Of a stretch of DNA of 64,000 nucleotides, positions 45,229 to 54,566 are shown piece by piece. The stretch spans positions 372,001-436,000 of the forward strand of contig JAFDVP010000001.1 of assembly GCA_018268895.1 (NCBI GenBank). The letters are read 5' to 3'. Position numbers and translations under genes: made by a program. How positions within the stretch are numbered: position 1 is the first letter of the stretch; every line of letters begins with the position of its first letter. The stretch comes from Acidobacteriota bacterium (GTDB lineage: Bacteria > Acidobacteriota > Terriglobia > Terriglobales > Acidobacteriaceae). Under the pieces are notes generated by a model. The model did not search any database. It saw only the letters and a program-made list of their open reading frames with translations, and was not told the origin of the DNA.

Positions 45229-45573
45229 CTACGTCTTCTTCGGCCTTCGCGTCGGCTGGTTCTTCCTGAGCCGGAGGTTATAGGCTGCCAGCAAAGCCCC
45301 GGCCAACACATCCTCGGACGCAGGTTTCAGACGGATATGGGTCATGCCCATCCTCCCCCACCCCCCTGCGATGGGAAGAAAGACCTCCGGCTGGTCTGCG
45401 ATAAACGCCTCCTGCAGCTCGGGAGTCAGCATCAGGTTGCCGTAACCCTGTGTTTGCGAGGCTAGCGTAGCGAAGATGCGCCCTCCAACGCGGAAGTCAG
45501 GGGAGCCCATGTGTGAGCCCTCCTCGGTGCCTGCAAACGAAAGAGCGATACGGCGAAAATCGGAAGCGGTCAT
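45229..45573 (-). CDS. MmcQ/YjbR-family protein
   Basis: The 114-residue protein shows the MmcQ/YjbR fold: N-terminal DFRRIALSFAGTEEGSHMGSPDFRVGGRIFATL, central LMLTPELQEAFIADQPEVFLPIAGGWGRMGMTHIRL, and a basic C-terminal tail (RKNQPTRRPKKT). YjbR has a double-psi beta/DNA-binding-like fold, but its function is unsettled. It follows the DHA2 transporter gene by 18 bp on the same strand. Confidence 0.88.
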   Translation of the reverse strand: MTASDFRRIALSFAGTEEGSHMGSPDFRVGGRIFATLASQTQGYGNLMLTPELQEAFIADQPEVFLPIAGGWGRMGMTHIRLKPASEDVLAGALLAAYNLRLRKNQPTRRPKKT

Positions 45574-45591
45574 ATGGTTATGATGTTGTGT

Positions 45592-47178
45592 CTAATGGGC
45601 CCCGGCCGGGCCCTTGCCCGGTTTGACCTTCTTCAGCATCCAGACGGCAAAGACGCAGAAGAAGCTCAGTAGCGAGAGCCAGCGGAAGACATCGACGAAC
45701 GCCCAGCTTGAGGCCTGGCGCAGAAGCTCGCGGTAAAGTGTGGCTGCGGCGGGTGCGGCAGCGTTGGCGTGGCCGTAGGCGCCTGTCAGGTATCCTGTGG
45801 TGTTCTTGAGCGAATCCTGAAACTGCTGCCCTGTGCGTGGTACAGAGTTGACGATCAGGTTCTGGTGCACTGCTGCGCGCCGGATCAGTAGGGTTGAGGC
45901 GACTGAGATTCCGATGGATCCCCCGACGTTGCGCATCAGGTTGAAGAGACCGCTGGCGTTGCCGATCTGTTCGTTGGGAAGCGTGCCATAGGCGGCGGTG
46001 GTGATCGGGACAAAGACAAAGCTGAGGCCGAACCCCGTGATGAGGATTGGAACCAGGAGGGTGTCGGGCGAGATGGAGAGGGTGATCTCGCCGAAGTAAA
46101 AGGTCATCAGCCCGAAGAGGATGAAGCCGAACGTCAGCAGGTAACGGGGATCGACCTTATTGGAGAGATACCCAATGATCGGCATGCCGCAGATGGCCCC
46201 GATTCCGCGCGGGGCGACGACCAGGCCGGCCGTGAAGGCGGTATATCCCATTAGCTCCTGGTAGAAGAGGGGCAGTACCGTAACCGTCGAATAGATCGCC
46301 ACGCCGAAGAGAAAGATCAGCAGGCAGCCGATCGCGAAGTTGCGGTTCTTCAGCACTTTGAGGTCGACAAGTGGATGCTTGTAGGTCCATGAGCCCCAGC
46401 ACCACCACAAGAAGGCGGCGATCATGACAGGGAAGGCGATACGGATCCAGGTCGCTCCAAACCAATCATCCTCCTGTCCCTTGTCGAGGATGATCTGGAG
46501 AAGGCCGGTCCAGACAACGAGCGTGGCAAACCCCAGATTGTGGAAGGGTGGGACCTTCGCGTTCTTGATATACGGGGGGTCATGGACGAAGCGGGAGATC
46601 ATAATCACCGCCAGAACACCCACCGGGATATTGATATAGAAGGCGTACCGCCAGGAGTAGGTGTCGGTGAGCCACCCACCCAGGGTCGGCCCGAGAACCG
46701 GAGCAACGACCACACCGAAGGCAAAGACAGCCGCCGCGGCTCCGCGTTTGGCTGGCGGAAACGACTCGAAGAGGATGGCTTGCGACAGCGGCTGCAGCGC
46801 GCCCCCTCCTGCCCCTTGAACGATCCGAGCCAGGAGCATGAAGCCGAGGGTGGGGGCGGCCCCGCAAGCGAAGCTGGCAATGGTGAAAATGATCACGCAG
46901 GCGACGAGGAAGTTCTTGCGTCCGAAGCGGAGCGAACACCAGTTGCTGGCAGGCAGAACGATGGCGTTGGCGACGAGGTAGCTGGTGAGCACCCAGGTCG
47001 CCTCGTCATTGGAGGCCGAGAGCGATCCGGCGATGTAGGGGAGGGCGACGGAGGCAATCGCCGTGTCCAACACCTCCATAAAGGTCGCCAGCATGACCGA
47101 CGCGGCGATCAACCAGGGATTCACCCCTTGGGTGACTTCGGAGGAATGATCCTCAGGTACGGTTGCAGTGCTGGACAT
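45592..47178 (-). CDS. DHA2-family multidrug exporter (EmrB/QacA type)
   Basis: The 528-residue major facilitator protein has 14 predicted membrane helices. The family signatures are VLTSYLVANAIVLPASNWCSLRFGRKNFL (motif A region, about 58-88) and the antiporter motif GVVVAPVLGPTLGGWLTDTYSWRYAFYINIPVG (motif C). A membrane-fusion EmrA partner is not adjacent. It most likely expels drugs or lipophilic compounds by proton antiport, or exports a metabolite. It is probably cotranscribed with the YjbR gene. Confidence 0.94.
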   Translation of the reverse strand: MSSTATVPEDHSSEVTQGVNPWLIAASVMLATFMEVLDTAIASVALPYIAGSLSASNDEATWVLTSYLVANAIVLPASNWCSLRFGRKNFLVACVIIFTIASFACGAAPTLGFMLLARIVQGAGGGALQPLSQAILFESFPPAKRGAAAAVFAFGVVVAPVLGPTLGGWLTDTYSWRYAFYINIPVGVLAVIMISRFVHDPPYIKNAKVPPFHNLGFATLVVWTGLLQIILDKGQEDDWFGATWIRIAFPVMIAAFLWWCWGSWTYKHPLVDLKVLKNRNFAIGCLLIFLFGVAIYSTVTVLPLFYQELMGYTAFTAGLVVAPRGIGAICGMPIIGYLSNKVDPRYLLTFGFILFGLMTFYFGEITLSISPDTLLVPILITGFGLSFVFVPITTAAYGTLPNEQIGNASGLFNLMRNVGGSIGISVASTLLIRRAAVHQNLIVNSVPRTGQQFQDSLKNTTGYLTGAYGHANAAAPAAATLYRELLRQASSWAFVDVFRWLSLLSFFCVFAVWMLKKVKPGKGPAGAH

Positions 47179-47287
47179 GGACGCCTTTCGGCTTCATCGA
47201 TCTTCTGCTTAGGGTTGATCCTAATGCAGGTAGAAGCAGAATGGACGTTTCAGGATGCTTGCCAGACACTTTGACGATTTCTGGCAC

Positions 47288-47321
47288 AAAAAATACGGCG
47301 CGCTCACCCAGGAGTCGCGCC
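47288..47321 (-). terminator. Terminator of the lipoprotein gene
   Basis: GGCGCG (47297-47302) pairs with CGCGCC (47316-47321). On the minus strand the stem is followed by GTATTTTTT (47288-47296). It separates the lipoprotein gene from the MFS gene. Confidence 0.7.
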
Positions 47322-47389
47322 GCGAGTGGAGAAAGTTTGCTTCCGGGCGGCAGGTCAGTGCCTGCCAGCCATCTAATAAAAGCAGAAGG

Positions 47390-47725
47390 CTATTGCCCAC
47401 CGTAGTGCGGCGCATCGTAGTGGTGGCCGATGGCGTCGAATTCACCAGCGAGCGCATAGGATGCACTGCTGGAGCGCTGGGGCATCACGGGCTGGTTCCG
47501 GTGGGGGGTGGGTGCCCGGCGAATCTCCGGTGTGCGGCGGTAATCGAGATTCTCAAAACGACGCGTGGCGGTCAGGGTACTGCCGTCGTCGTTGCTCCAG
47601 GCGGAAAAACGGGTCACTGAGTTGGAAGAACAGCCTGCGAGCAGGCCGAAGAGGAGGCCAGTGAAACCGAGGGTGGCTACTTTGAGGAGACGGCGGGCAG
47701 TGCGGGCAGGCTTTCTGGAGGACAT
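47390..47725 (-). CDS. Small lipoprotein, hypothetical
   Basis: The 111-residue protein starts at ATG 47725 with GGGAG about 9 bases upstream. A basic N-terminus is followed by a hydrophobic stretch and the lipobox LLAGC (lipidated Cys near residue 32), then a short, His/Pro/Arg-rich mature part. No family is recognised. An in-frame ATG at 47770 would only lengthen the leader. Confidence 0.75.
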   Translation of the reverse strand: MSSRKPARTARRLLKVATLGFTGLLFGLLAGCSSNSVTRFSAWSNDDGSTLTATRRFENLDYRRTPEIRRAPTPHRNQPVMPQRSSSASYALAGEFDAIGHHYDAPHYGGQ

Positions 47726-47918
47726 GTGAATCTCCCGAGGCGAAATGTCATTCAAAATGCAAGGCTTCAAGGACTTTCAATGGAGGAAGGTTAACTTCAA
47801 TGGTTCTTGATGGCAATGACCAGATGGTGGCAGAACGTTACCGAGGGTTTGGCTAAGGAATTGAGTCGGGGCAGTTTGCAGATAGTGCATCCTTCGTGAA
47901 TTCGTTTACATCAGATAG

Positions 47919-47939
47919 ATTGACAGTAAGTGACTCAAA
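47919..47939. promoter_or_regulatory. HAIR-like HspR operator upstream of dnaK
   Basis: ATTGACA-GTAAGTG-ACTCAAA matches the HAIR layout CTTGAGT-N7-ACTCAAG: the right arm matches at six of seven positions, the left at four, and TTGA-N11-TCAA is exact. The left arm includes TTGACA (47920-47925), a -35 hexamer, so binding would block RNA polymerase. A further half-site ATTGAGT is near 47860. The hspR gene lies downstream in the same cluster. Confidence 0.6.
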
Positions 47940-48014
47940 GTGTGAAGATGGTCAGGTGAGTCGCATGATTCGACCCGGGTGGATGCCCGTGGTTTTGTAA
48001 GAGGGAGATAAGTG

Positions 48015-49925
48015 ATGGGAAAGATTATTGGAATTGACCTCGGAACGACCAACTCGTGCGTCGCCGTGATGGAAGGCGGCGAGCCGAAGGTGATTCCGAA
48101 TGAAGAAGGTGGGCGCACTACCCCTTCTATCGTCGCGTTTACGAAGAATGGTGAGCGTTTGGTCGGCCAGGTGGCAAAGCGCCAGGCGATTACGAATCCT
48201 GAGAACACGGTCTATTCGATCAAGCGCTTCATGGGTCGTCGTTTTGACGAAGTCAACGATGAGATGAAGATGGTTCCCTACAAGGTCGTCAAGCAGGGCG
48301 ACCATGTGGCCGTGATGGCCCAGGGCAAGGAGTACACGGCGCCCGAGATCTCGGCGATGATCCTTCAGAAGCTGAAGAAGGCTGCCGAGGACTATCTTGG
48401 CACCAGCGTCACCGAGGCCGTCATTACGGTTCCCGCATATTTCAACGACGCGCAGCGCCAGGCGACCAAGGACGCGGGCAAGATTGCTGGCCTCGACGTC
48501 AAACGCATCGTCAACGAGCCGACTGCGGCTGCGTTGGCCTATGGCCTCGACAAGAAGAAGGATGAGACCATCGCCGTGTACGACTTTGGCGGCGGTACGT
48601 TCGACATTTCGATCCTCGAAGTCGGTGAAGGCGTGATTGAGGTGAAGTCGACCAACGGCGACACCCACCTTGGCGGCGACAATTTGGACCAGCGCATCGT
48701 GGACTGGCTCATCAAAGAGTTCAAGGACGAGACCGGTCTCGACCTGACGGCGAAGGGTAATGAGATGGCGCTGCAGCGTCTGAAGGACGCAGCCGAGCGC
48801 GCCAAGATCGAGCTTTCGACCGCGCAGGAGACCGAGATCAATCTGCCGTTCATCACGGCCGACGCCAGTGGGCCGAAGCACCTCGTCCGCAAGCTGACCC
48901 GCGCCAAGCTCGAGAGCCTGGTCGACGATCTGCTGCAGAAGTCGGTCGGTCCCTGCAAGCAGGCGCTGAAGGACGCAGGCGTGGACGCAAGCAAGATCGA
49001 CGAAGTTGTTCTCGTCGGCGGACAGACTCGCATGCCCGCGATTCAGGAGCTGGTGAAGAAGCTCTTCGGCAAGGAGCCGCACAAGGGCGTCAACCCAGAT
49101 GAGGTCGTCGCGATCGGCGCGGCGGTCCAGGCGGGCGTTCTGGCAGGCGATGTGAAGGACCTGCTTCTGCTTGACGTGACGCCACTGACCCTCTCAATTG
49201 AGACGATGGGCGGAGTCGCGACTTCGATGATCGCCCGCAACACGACGATCCCGACCAAGAAGACGGAGACCTTCTCGACGGCTGCCGACTCGCAGACCGA
49301 GGTTGAGGTGCACGTGCTTCAGGGCGAGCGTCCGATGGCGGCGCAGAATCGCACTCTGGGCAAGTTCAAGCTGAGCGGCATCCCGCCTGCACCGCGCGGC
49401 ATCCCCCAGATCGAGGTGACCTTCGACATCGACGCCAACGGTATCCTGAACGTGACCGCGAAGGACAACGCCACCGGCAAGGACCAGAAGATCACAATCA
49501 CCAGTTCTTCGGGTCTGAGCAAGGACGAGGTCGAGCGCATGGCCAAGGAGGCCGAGTCGCACGCCGCCGAGGACAAGGAGGCGCGCGACACGATCGAGGC
49601 CCGCAACGGTCTTGACTCGCTGGTCTACAACGTCGAGAAGATGCTCAAGGACGCCGGCGACAAGGTCTCCGGATCGGACAAGAGCGAGGTCGAATCGGCT
49701 CTCGAGGAAGCAAAGAAGACGCTTGGCGGAACTCCCGGTGCAAGTGAGCTGAATTCGGCCAAGGAGCGTCTAACCACAGTGAGCCACAAGCTCGCCGAGG
49801 CGATGTACAAGGCAAACGCGGCTGCCCCAAATGAGGCCACCGCTCAGGCCGCAACCCCGGAGGAGCCGAAGAAGGACGAAGGTGTTATCGACGCGGAGTA
49901 TGTGGACGTCGACGATAAGAAGTAA
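48015..49925 (+). CDS. dnaK: Chaperone DnaK (Hsp70)
   Basis: The 636-residue Hsp70 folds and disaggregates proteins with DnaJ and GrpE. It opens [19 protein letters not shown], with phosphate-2 region [15 protein letters not shown], adenosine region [15 protein letters not shown], the linker [18 protein letters not shown], and the substrate-binding domain. The C-terminal tail ([16 protein letters not shown]) is acidic as usual. The ATG at 48015 has GGGAG at good spacing; a GTG just upstream (48012) is in frame. A possible HspR operator overlaps its promoter, and a terminator follows. No grpE is in the window. Confidence 0.97.
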   Translation: MGKIIGIDLGTTNSCVAVMEGGEPKVIPNEEGGRTTPSIVAFTKNGERLVGQVAKRQAITNPENTVYSIKRFMGRRFDEVNDEMKMVPYKVVKQGDHVAVMAQGKEYTAPEISAMILQKLKKAAEDYLGTSVTEAVITVPAYFNDAQRQATKDAGKIAGLDVKRIVNEPTAAALAYGLDKKKDETIAVYDFGGGTFDISILEVGEGVIEVKSTNGDTHLGGDNLDQRIVDWLIKEFKDETGLDLTAKGNEMALQRLKDAAERAKIELSTAQETEINLPFITADASGPKHLVRKLTRAKLESLVDDLLQKSVGPCKQALKDAGVDASKIDEVVLVGGQTRMPAIQELVKKLFGKEPHKGVNPDEVVAIGAAVQAGVLAGDVKDLLLLDVTPLTLSIETMGGVATSMIARNTTIPTKKTETFSTAADSQTEVEVHVLQGERPMAAQNRTLGKFKLSGIPPAPRGIPQIEVTFDIDANGILNVTAKDNATGKDQKITITSSSGLSKDEVERMAKEAESHAAEDKEARDTIEARNGLDSLVYNVEKMLKDAGDKVSGSDKSEVESALEEAKKTLGGTPGASELNSAKERLTTVSHKLAEAMYKANAAAPNEATAQAATPEEPKKDEGVIDAEYVDVDDKK

Positions 49926-49989
49926 GTCGAAGTCCACATCGGGAAACAGAGCAGAATCCATAACCGTGGAGTCTGCGTAGATGGAGTAA

Positions 49990-50026
49990 AAGAGGGGCGT
50001 TCCTCAGCGGGTGCCCCTCTTGCTTT
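49990..50026 (+). terminator. Terminator of dnaK
   Basis: A 9-bp stem, AAGAGGGGC (49990-49998) with GCCCCTCTT (50013-50021), followed by GCTTT. Confidence 0.85.
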
Positions 50027-50179
50027 ACAGGGTCCGATGGATGGCATGACGTGTAGCATTGCGGCTTACTCCCAGGAAAGGTGTTGAACGTGAATAGCAG
50101 TAACCGAAGTGAAGAAGAAGTCTCCGATCTGTTGTGGCTAGAGGACCTGGAACTCAATCGATATACAGGAGGCAAGGCA

Positions 50180-50350
50180 ATGACCGAGACGATGTGGAGA
50201 TGCGATCAGGTTCGTGCAGGCCAGCTCTATAACCGAATGATGTTTGACACCAGGGAAGAGGCAGAGAGGTTTGCGCGCAAGATGCAGCAGATGGAGCCAG
50301 ACCAGATGTTTTCGATCGAAGCCATCGAAGCGAAGCAGGTGTGGAACTGA
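50180..50350 (+). CDS. Small conserved-looking protein, hypothetical
   Basis: A 56-residue product from ATG 50180, chosen because a perfect AGGAGG (50167-50172) sits 7 bases upstream. An in-frame start at 50081 (GTG) or 50090 is possible and would give up to 89 residues. The sequence (RCDQVRAGQLYNRMMFDTREEAERFARKMQQ) is helical and charged, with no membrane segment. I recognise no family. It lies between dnaK and the Nei-type gene on the same strand. Confidence 0.6.
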   Translation: MTETMWRCDQVRAGQLYNRMMFDTREEAERFARKMQQMEPDQMFSIEAIEAKQVWN

Positions 50351-50474
50351 GAGGGTGCTCTGTTTAGCAGGAGATACGCGTTATTAGATTCGGTGGGTGG
50401 TGAATTTCAGGCGACGGTAATTTCTGGTATTGACCAGTACCGTCGCCCGTTGTTTGTGTGGAGCGGAGAGACCG

Positions 50475-51359
50475 ATGCCAGAGGGAAACGAGATTCATCG
50501 CTGGGCGGAGCGACATGCGGAGACATTTGCTGGTAAGACAGTTCGCGTGGATGGACCGCAGGGCCGCTTTACCGACTCGGATGCGATCGATGGCCGCAAG
50601 CTGGAGCGTGTTCACGCCGTGGGCAAGCATCTTGGCTATGACTTCGGCAAAGACAGAATTCTTCACATCCACCTTGGCTTGCAGGGCGATTTTACGGAGG
50701 GCTCGGGGCCGCTGCCAGAGGTCAAGGGCGCGCTTCGCCTGCGTATGTGGAACGCTGCCGCGATCAGGAAGCCCGCGGTACCCGGCGAGAGCAAGCGGCA
50801 CGCTTGGTACTCGGAGGATGACGGCACCGGGCACCTCACACCGGAGCAGATCGCCTGGGTGGAGTTGCGTGGGCCCATGGACTGTTCGCTCTACTCGCAG
50901 GAGAAGTGGGATGCTCTCGTCAAAAAGCTCGGCCCCGATCCGCTGAACGGCGATGGGCCTGAAAAGATGCTCGCCAAGGTGGCAAAGAGCCGCAAGCCTA
51001 TCGCAGAGCTGCTGATGGACCAGACGATGTTTGCGGGGATCGGCAATATCTTCCGTGCAGAGCTGTTGTACCGCGCGCGGCTGAGCCCTTTCCGTCTGGG
51101 TAAGGATGTCGATGAAAAGACGCTGCGCTCGATATGGAAGGACGCGGTCGCGCTGATGCCCGCGGCGATGATTGATCGGAGGATCGTGACCACGAAGCCG
51201 AAAGACCGTCCTCACAAGCGTGGCCAGGCATTGAAGGAAGAGGCGCACTACGTTTACCGGAGAAATGGCTTGCCGTGCTTCATCTGCGGGACAGTGGTGA
51301 AGAAGCAGGAGATGGCAGGGCGGAACCTGTTCTGGTGTCCTACCTGTCAGGCAGAATAA
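50475..51359 (+). CDS. Fpg/Nei-family DNA glycosylase (endonuclease VIII-like)
   Basis: The 294-residue base-excision enzyme starts MPEGNEIHRWAERH, with Pro2 (the catalytic amine after Met removal) and Glu3. The helix-two-turn-helix region is FAGIGNIFRAELLYRARLSP. A C-terminal zinc finger contains CFICG and CPTCQ. The N-terminal MPEGNEIHR resembles the Nei1/Nei-like group rather than MutM (MPELPE). It removes oxidised pyrimidines and nicks the AP site. The ATG at 50475 is chosen because catalysis needs Pro at position 2. It lies in the heat-shock cluster. Confidence 0.92.
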   Translation: MPEGNEIHRWAERHAETFAGKTVRVDGPQGRFTDSDAIDGRKLERVHAVGKHLGYDFGKDRILHIHLGLQGDFTEGSGPLPEVKGALRLRMWNAAAIRKPAVPGESKRHAWYSEDDGTGHLTPEQIAWVELRGPMDCSLYSQEKWDALVKKLGPDPLNGDGPEKMLAKVAKSRKPIAELLMDQTMFAGIGNIFRAELLYRARLSPFRLGKDVDEKTLRSIWKDAVALMPAAMIDRRIVTTKPKDRPHKRGQALKEEAHYVYRRNGLPCFICGTVVKKQEMAGRNLFWCPTCQAE

Positions 51360-51445
51360 GGCTGAACGAATTTTCGAGGCGCAGATAACGCGCGCTGGTT
51401 GCAGAATAAAGAGAGAACAACGTAGCGCGAGAAGATCAGACGATT

Positions 51446-52663
51446 ATGGCAACGACGAAAAAAGACTATTACGGAGTGCTTGGGGTCAAGAAGGGCGCGA
51501 CGGCGGACGAGATCCGCAAGGCGTTTCGCAAGGCCGCGCGCAAGTACCACCCCGATGTGAATCCCGGCGACAAGAAGGCCGAGGAAAAGTTCAAGGAGAT
51601 CTCCGAGGCGAACGACGTCCTGAGCGACGAAAAGAAGCGGAAGATCTACGACCAGTTCGGCTTCTACTCGGACAACATCGACCCGGCAGCTGCTGAAGCA
51701 GCGGCTCGAGGAGGCTATGGCAGCGGTTTTGGAGGCCATGCGGGCGGAGGGCAGGAGGTCCCGTTCGACTTTAGCGGATTTGACTTCTCCGATTTTCAAG
51801 GCGGCGGAGGAAGGCGCGAACAGGCGAGCGGCGGTGGCGGAGGCTTCCGCGACATCTTCAACCAGATGTTTTCCGGCGGGCGTAACACGGCATCGCGAGG
51901 TCCGCAACCCGGCACGGATCTCGAGTATCAGGTCAGTGTGGACTTCTGGACGGCAATTCGTGGCGGTGTGACGCGGCTGGAGATTCAGCGCCAGGAGATG
52001 TGCCCCACGTGCAAAGGCAAATCGACGACCGGCGGAAGCACGGAATGCCCGGAGTGCCACGGTTCGGGGCAGGTGACGCAGATGGGCGGCAGGATGAAGT
52101 TCAACATCCAGTGCCCGCGTTGCGGAGGCTCCGGCAAGGTGCAGAATACGTGCCCTACCTGTGGCGGCGAAGGCGTGATTACGAAGACGGAGCAACTGGA
52201 GTTTCGTATCAAGCCGGGCACGCGCGACGGTCAGAGGATTCGCCTTGCAGGGAAGGGAAATGCTGGAACGAATGGTGGCCAGGCGGGCGACCTCTTCCTC
52301 ATCATCAAGGCAGGGACAAATCCGGTGTTTACGCGGACGGGCGACGATATCTATGTGACTGTTCCGGTAACTGTGGCTGAAGCGGCATTGGGCGCGAAGA
52401 TCGATGTCCCGACGATCGACACGCATGAAGGCGGAGGCCGGACGCAGTTGAAGATCCCACCGGGGACGCAGACGGGCCAGAAGCTGCGACTGCGCGAGAA
52501 GGGGGTGCCTTCGGCGGTGCAAGAAGGCAAGCGCGGCGACCAGATCGTCGAGGTGAAGATCGTCGTGCCGAAGGTGCAGGATGAACGGTCCAAGGAGATA
52601 TTGCGCGAGTTGGCAAAGTTGAATCCCGAAGACCCGCGCGAGGAGATATTTGCAAAGGCGTAA
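51446..52663 (+). CDS. dnaJ: Chaperone DnaJ (Hsp40, type I)
   Basis: The 405-residue co-chaperone has a J domain (about 6-72) with HPD in [12 protein letters not shown], a Gly/Phe-rich region (about 88-145), a zinc region with four CxxCxGxG-like repeats ([32 protein letters not shown]) and the C-terminal substrate-binding domains. The first zinc repeat ends KGKS rather than GxG. It stimulates DnaK ATPase and delivers clients. It lies 86 bp after the Nei gene and 41 bp before hspR, so dnaJ and hspR probably form an operon. Confidence 0.95.
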   Translation: MATTKKDYYGVLGVKKGATADEIRKAFRKAARKYHPDVNPGDKKAEEKFKEISEANDVLSDEKKRKIYDQFGFYSDNIDPAAAEAAARGGYGSGFGGHAGGGQEVPFDFSGFDFSDFQGGGGRREQASGGGGGFRDIFNQMFSGGRNTASRGPQPGTDLEYQVSVDFWTAIRGGVTRLEIQRQEMCPTCKGKSTTGGSTECPECHGSGQVTQMGGRMKFNIQCPRCGGSGKVQNTCPTCGGEGVITKTEQLEFRIKPGTRDGQRIRLAGKGNAGTNGGQAGDLFLIIKAGTNPVFTRTGDDIYVTVPVTVAEAALGAKIDVPTIDTHEGGGRTQLKIPPGTQTGQKLRLREKGVPSAVQEGKRGDQIVEVKIVVPKVQDERSKEILRELAKLNPEDPREEIFAKA

Positions 52664-52704
52664 GCTCAGGGATAGAGAAAGGATCGAAAGAAGGTTTCTC
52701 CACG

Positions 52705-53109
52705 ATGGCGACGAAGCGCAAGAGCAAAGGAGCTTACATGATCTCGGCGGTTGCCGAGATGTACCAGATTCATCCGCAGACATTGCGCCTGTATGAGCGT
52801 GAGGGGTTGCTGCGGCCGTCGCGCAGCGAGGGAAACACCCGCCTCTACACCGATGAAGACCTCGAGCGGCTTGAGTTTATTCTGAACCTGGCGCGCGATC
52901 TTGGCGTGAACATCGCGGGGATTGGCGTGATCCTGCAGATGCGCGAGCGCATGGAGGAGATGAACCGTCAGATGCAGGGGTTTGTCGACTACGTGCGGAC
53001 GGAGATGTTGTCGCGGATGCAGCAGCAACAGCAGGCATCGTCGGCGGGGCTGGTTCCGATGCGCAGGTCGATGGTGACTCCACCGGCCGTTCCTCTGAAG
53101 AAGCGATAG
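52705..53109 (+). CDS. hspR: HspR, MerR-family heat-shock repressor
   Basis: The 134-residue protein has a MerR DNA-binding domain with helix-turn-helix about residues 12-32 (MISAVAEMYQIHPQTLRLYEREGLL) and the wing region. A coiled helix (about 60-105) forms the dimer arm, followed by a Gln/Ala/Pro-rich tail. It matches HspR in size and N-terminal sequence. HspR represses dnaK-type genes through HAIR sites and works with DnaK as co-repressor. It directly follows dnaJ. Confidence 0.92.
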   Translation: MATKRKSKGAYMISAVAEMYQIHPQTLRLYEREGLLRPSRSEGNTRLYTDEDLERLEFILNLARDLGVNIAGIGVILQMRERMEEMNRQMQGFVDYVRTEMLSRMQQQQQASSAGLVPMRRSMVTPPAVPLKKR

Positions 53110-53168
53110 CGTTTCGTAATAGACTTAAGGTTTGTGAGTCGCTTTTTGCGGCTCCACTTAAGGCTGAA

Positions 53169-54356
53169 ATGAATGTATTGCTCCATGTCCTGTTCTGGGT
53201 TGCGCTTGCGGGCACAATCACCTCTTCCATCTACTGCCTGATGGTACTGGCTGCCGCTGTGCGCTTCGGCGTTCACCGTCGCCGTGAAGAGGCTGCGGCA
53301 GCGGTCTCCAGCTTTCTTCCTCCAGTCAGCGTGCTGAAGCCACTGCACGGGACTGAAGACGGTATGGAACGCAATCTCGAAACCTTCTTCGAGCAGGACT
53401 ATCCGGAGTTTGAGCTGCTCTTCTGCGCGCGTCACGATGCCGATGCCGGCCTTCAGCTTGCGCGCAAGGTTGGTGAGCGCTACCCGCATGTCGACGCCAA
53501 GTACCTGACCTGTGGTGAGCCTCCGCCGCAGTTTCATAATGCGAAGGTCTTCTCGCTGGCGAAGCTAGATTCCGTGGCACGTCACCCGCTTTACATCACG
53601 AGCGACGCCGATGTCCGCGTAACGCCGGATTATCTGCGGAAGATGGTGCAGAACCTGAAGGATCCCCATGTAGGTCTGGCGTCGAGCGTGTATCTCGGTA
53701 CGGTGCATCGAGGACATGCGGCTGGATTGTCGTCCCAGGTGGACGCGGTAGGAAAGAGTGTTGAGATGACCTCGGGCGTGATCGTTGCGGACATGCTCGA
53801 AGGCACAAAGTTTGCGCTTGGCGTGACGATGGCAGTGCGCAGGCAATCCTTCGTTGACGCCGGTGGCTTTGAGGAGCTTGGCCAGTTTTATGCGGACGAC
53901 TTTGTGCTGGGCAATCGCCTGGCTGCGCGCGGCACTGGAGTGCGGCTGGCGACGCATGTGATACGGCTGCTGGTGGAAGATACCCCGTTCGGGCTCTCTT
54001 TCCGCAACCAATTGCGCTGGATGCAGAGTACGCGGCGGTCGCGTCCGTGGGGACATCTCGGCACGGGGCTTACGTTCGCTCTTCCTTTTGGGTTGATGGG
54101 TCTGCTGTGGGGGCTTCTCAGCGGCCACGCACTGCTCGGTCTGGCATGGCTGGCGGCGATGGTCGCAAACCGCTGGTTGCAGGCCGGTGCGGTCCTTCGA
54201 GTCATGGGCGATTCGGATTGGATATACGGCATGCTTATCTACCCATTACGCGATCTGCTTGGCAGCATCTTGTGGCTTGGCAGTTACGGCGGCGACCGCT
54301 TTTACTATCGCGGGCAGACGTATCGCCTGCGTGAAGGCGGCCGCGTGGAGCGCTGA
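53169..54356 (+). CDS. GT21/HpnI-like glycosyltransferase
   Basis: The 395-residue protein has an N-terminal membrane helix (about 8-32). A GT2/GT21-type catalytic domain follows, with VSVLKPLHGTEDGMERNL, the D1/D2 motif SDADVRV (D146/D148), GVIVADMLEGTKFALG and the terminal (Q/R)xxRW as QLRWMQSTRR. C-terminal helices lie at about 305-330 and 335-355. Close relatives are ceramide glucosyltransferases and the hopanoid enzyme HpnI, which attaches a sugar to bacteriohopanetetrol. The HpnI reading is favoured by length and by bacterial context, but no hopanoid genes are nearby, so the acceptor is uncertain. Confidence 0.8.
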   Translation: MNVLLHVLFWVALAGTITSSIYCLMVLAAAVRFGVHRRREEAAAAVSSFLPPVSVLKPLHGTEDGMERNLETFFEQDYPEFELLFCARHDADAGLQLARKVGERYPHVDAKYLTCGEPPPQFHNAKVFSLAKLDSVARHPLYITSDADVRVTPDYLRKMVQNLKDPHVGLASSVYLGTVHRGHAAGLSSQVDAVGKSVEMTSGVIVADMLEGTKFALGVTMAVRRQSFVDAGGFEELGQFYADDFVLGNRLAARGTGVRLATHVIRLLVEDTPFGLSFRNQLRWMQSTRRSRPWGHLGTGLTFALPFGLMGLLWGLLSGHALLGLAWLAAMVANRWLQAGAVLRVMGDSDWIYGMLIYPLRDLLGSILWLGSYGGDRFYYRGQTYRLREGGRVER

Positions 54357-54386
54357 ACGGCGTTCCTTCGCGCTTAACTGGAGAAT

Positions 54387-54527
54387 TTTCCCTTGAGGTG
54401 TAGTTCATCTCCGTGAACGTGTGTCGCGCTTTGAGTGCACTGGTTGATCTTCGGCCTGTAAGCCCAGGCCTTCGGCCCAGGCTGGTATGTTGGCGGGCCT
54501 TCGGCCCTGAAAGCAAGAACTACACCT
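54387..54527. repeat. Inverted-repeat intergenic element
   Basis: An intergenic 140-bp element is bounded by perfect 11-bp inverted repeats: AGGTGTAGTTC (54396-54406) and GAACTACACCT (54517-54527). Its interior has the further hairpins GCCCAGGCC-TTC-GGCCcaggc and GCGGGCC-TTC-GGCCC. The left end shares TTTCCCTTGAGGTG with 36650-36663. It lies between two convergent genes and looks like a REP/MITE-type element rather than a gene. Confidence 0.65.
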
Positions 54528-54566
54528 ATGAGGACATGCTCAAGGAGCATCGCATTCCCAGTCGCG

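Noticed and set aside
47952..49082. Minus-strand open frame opposite dnaK
   Set aside because: Antisense shadow of DnaK; sequence is Leu/His/Arg-rich with no domain.
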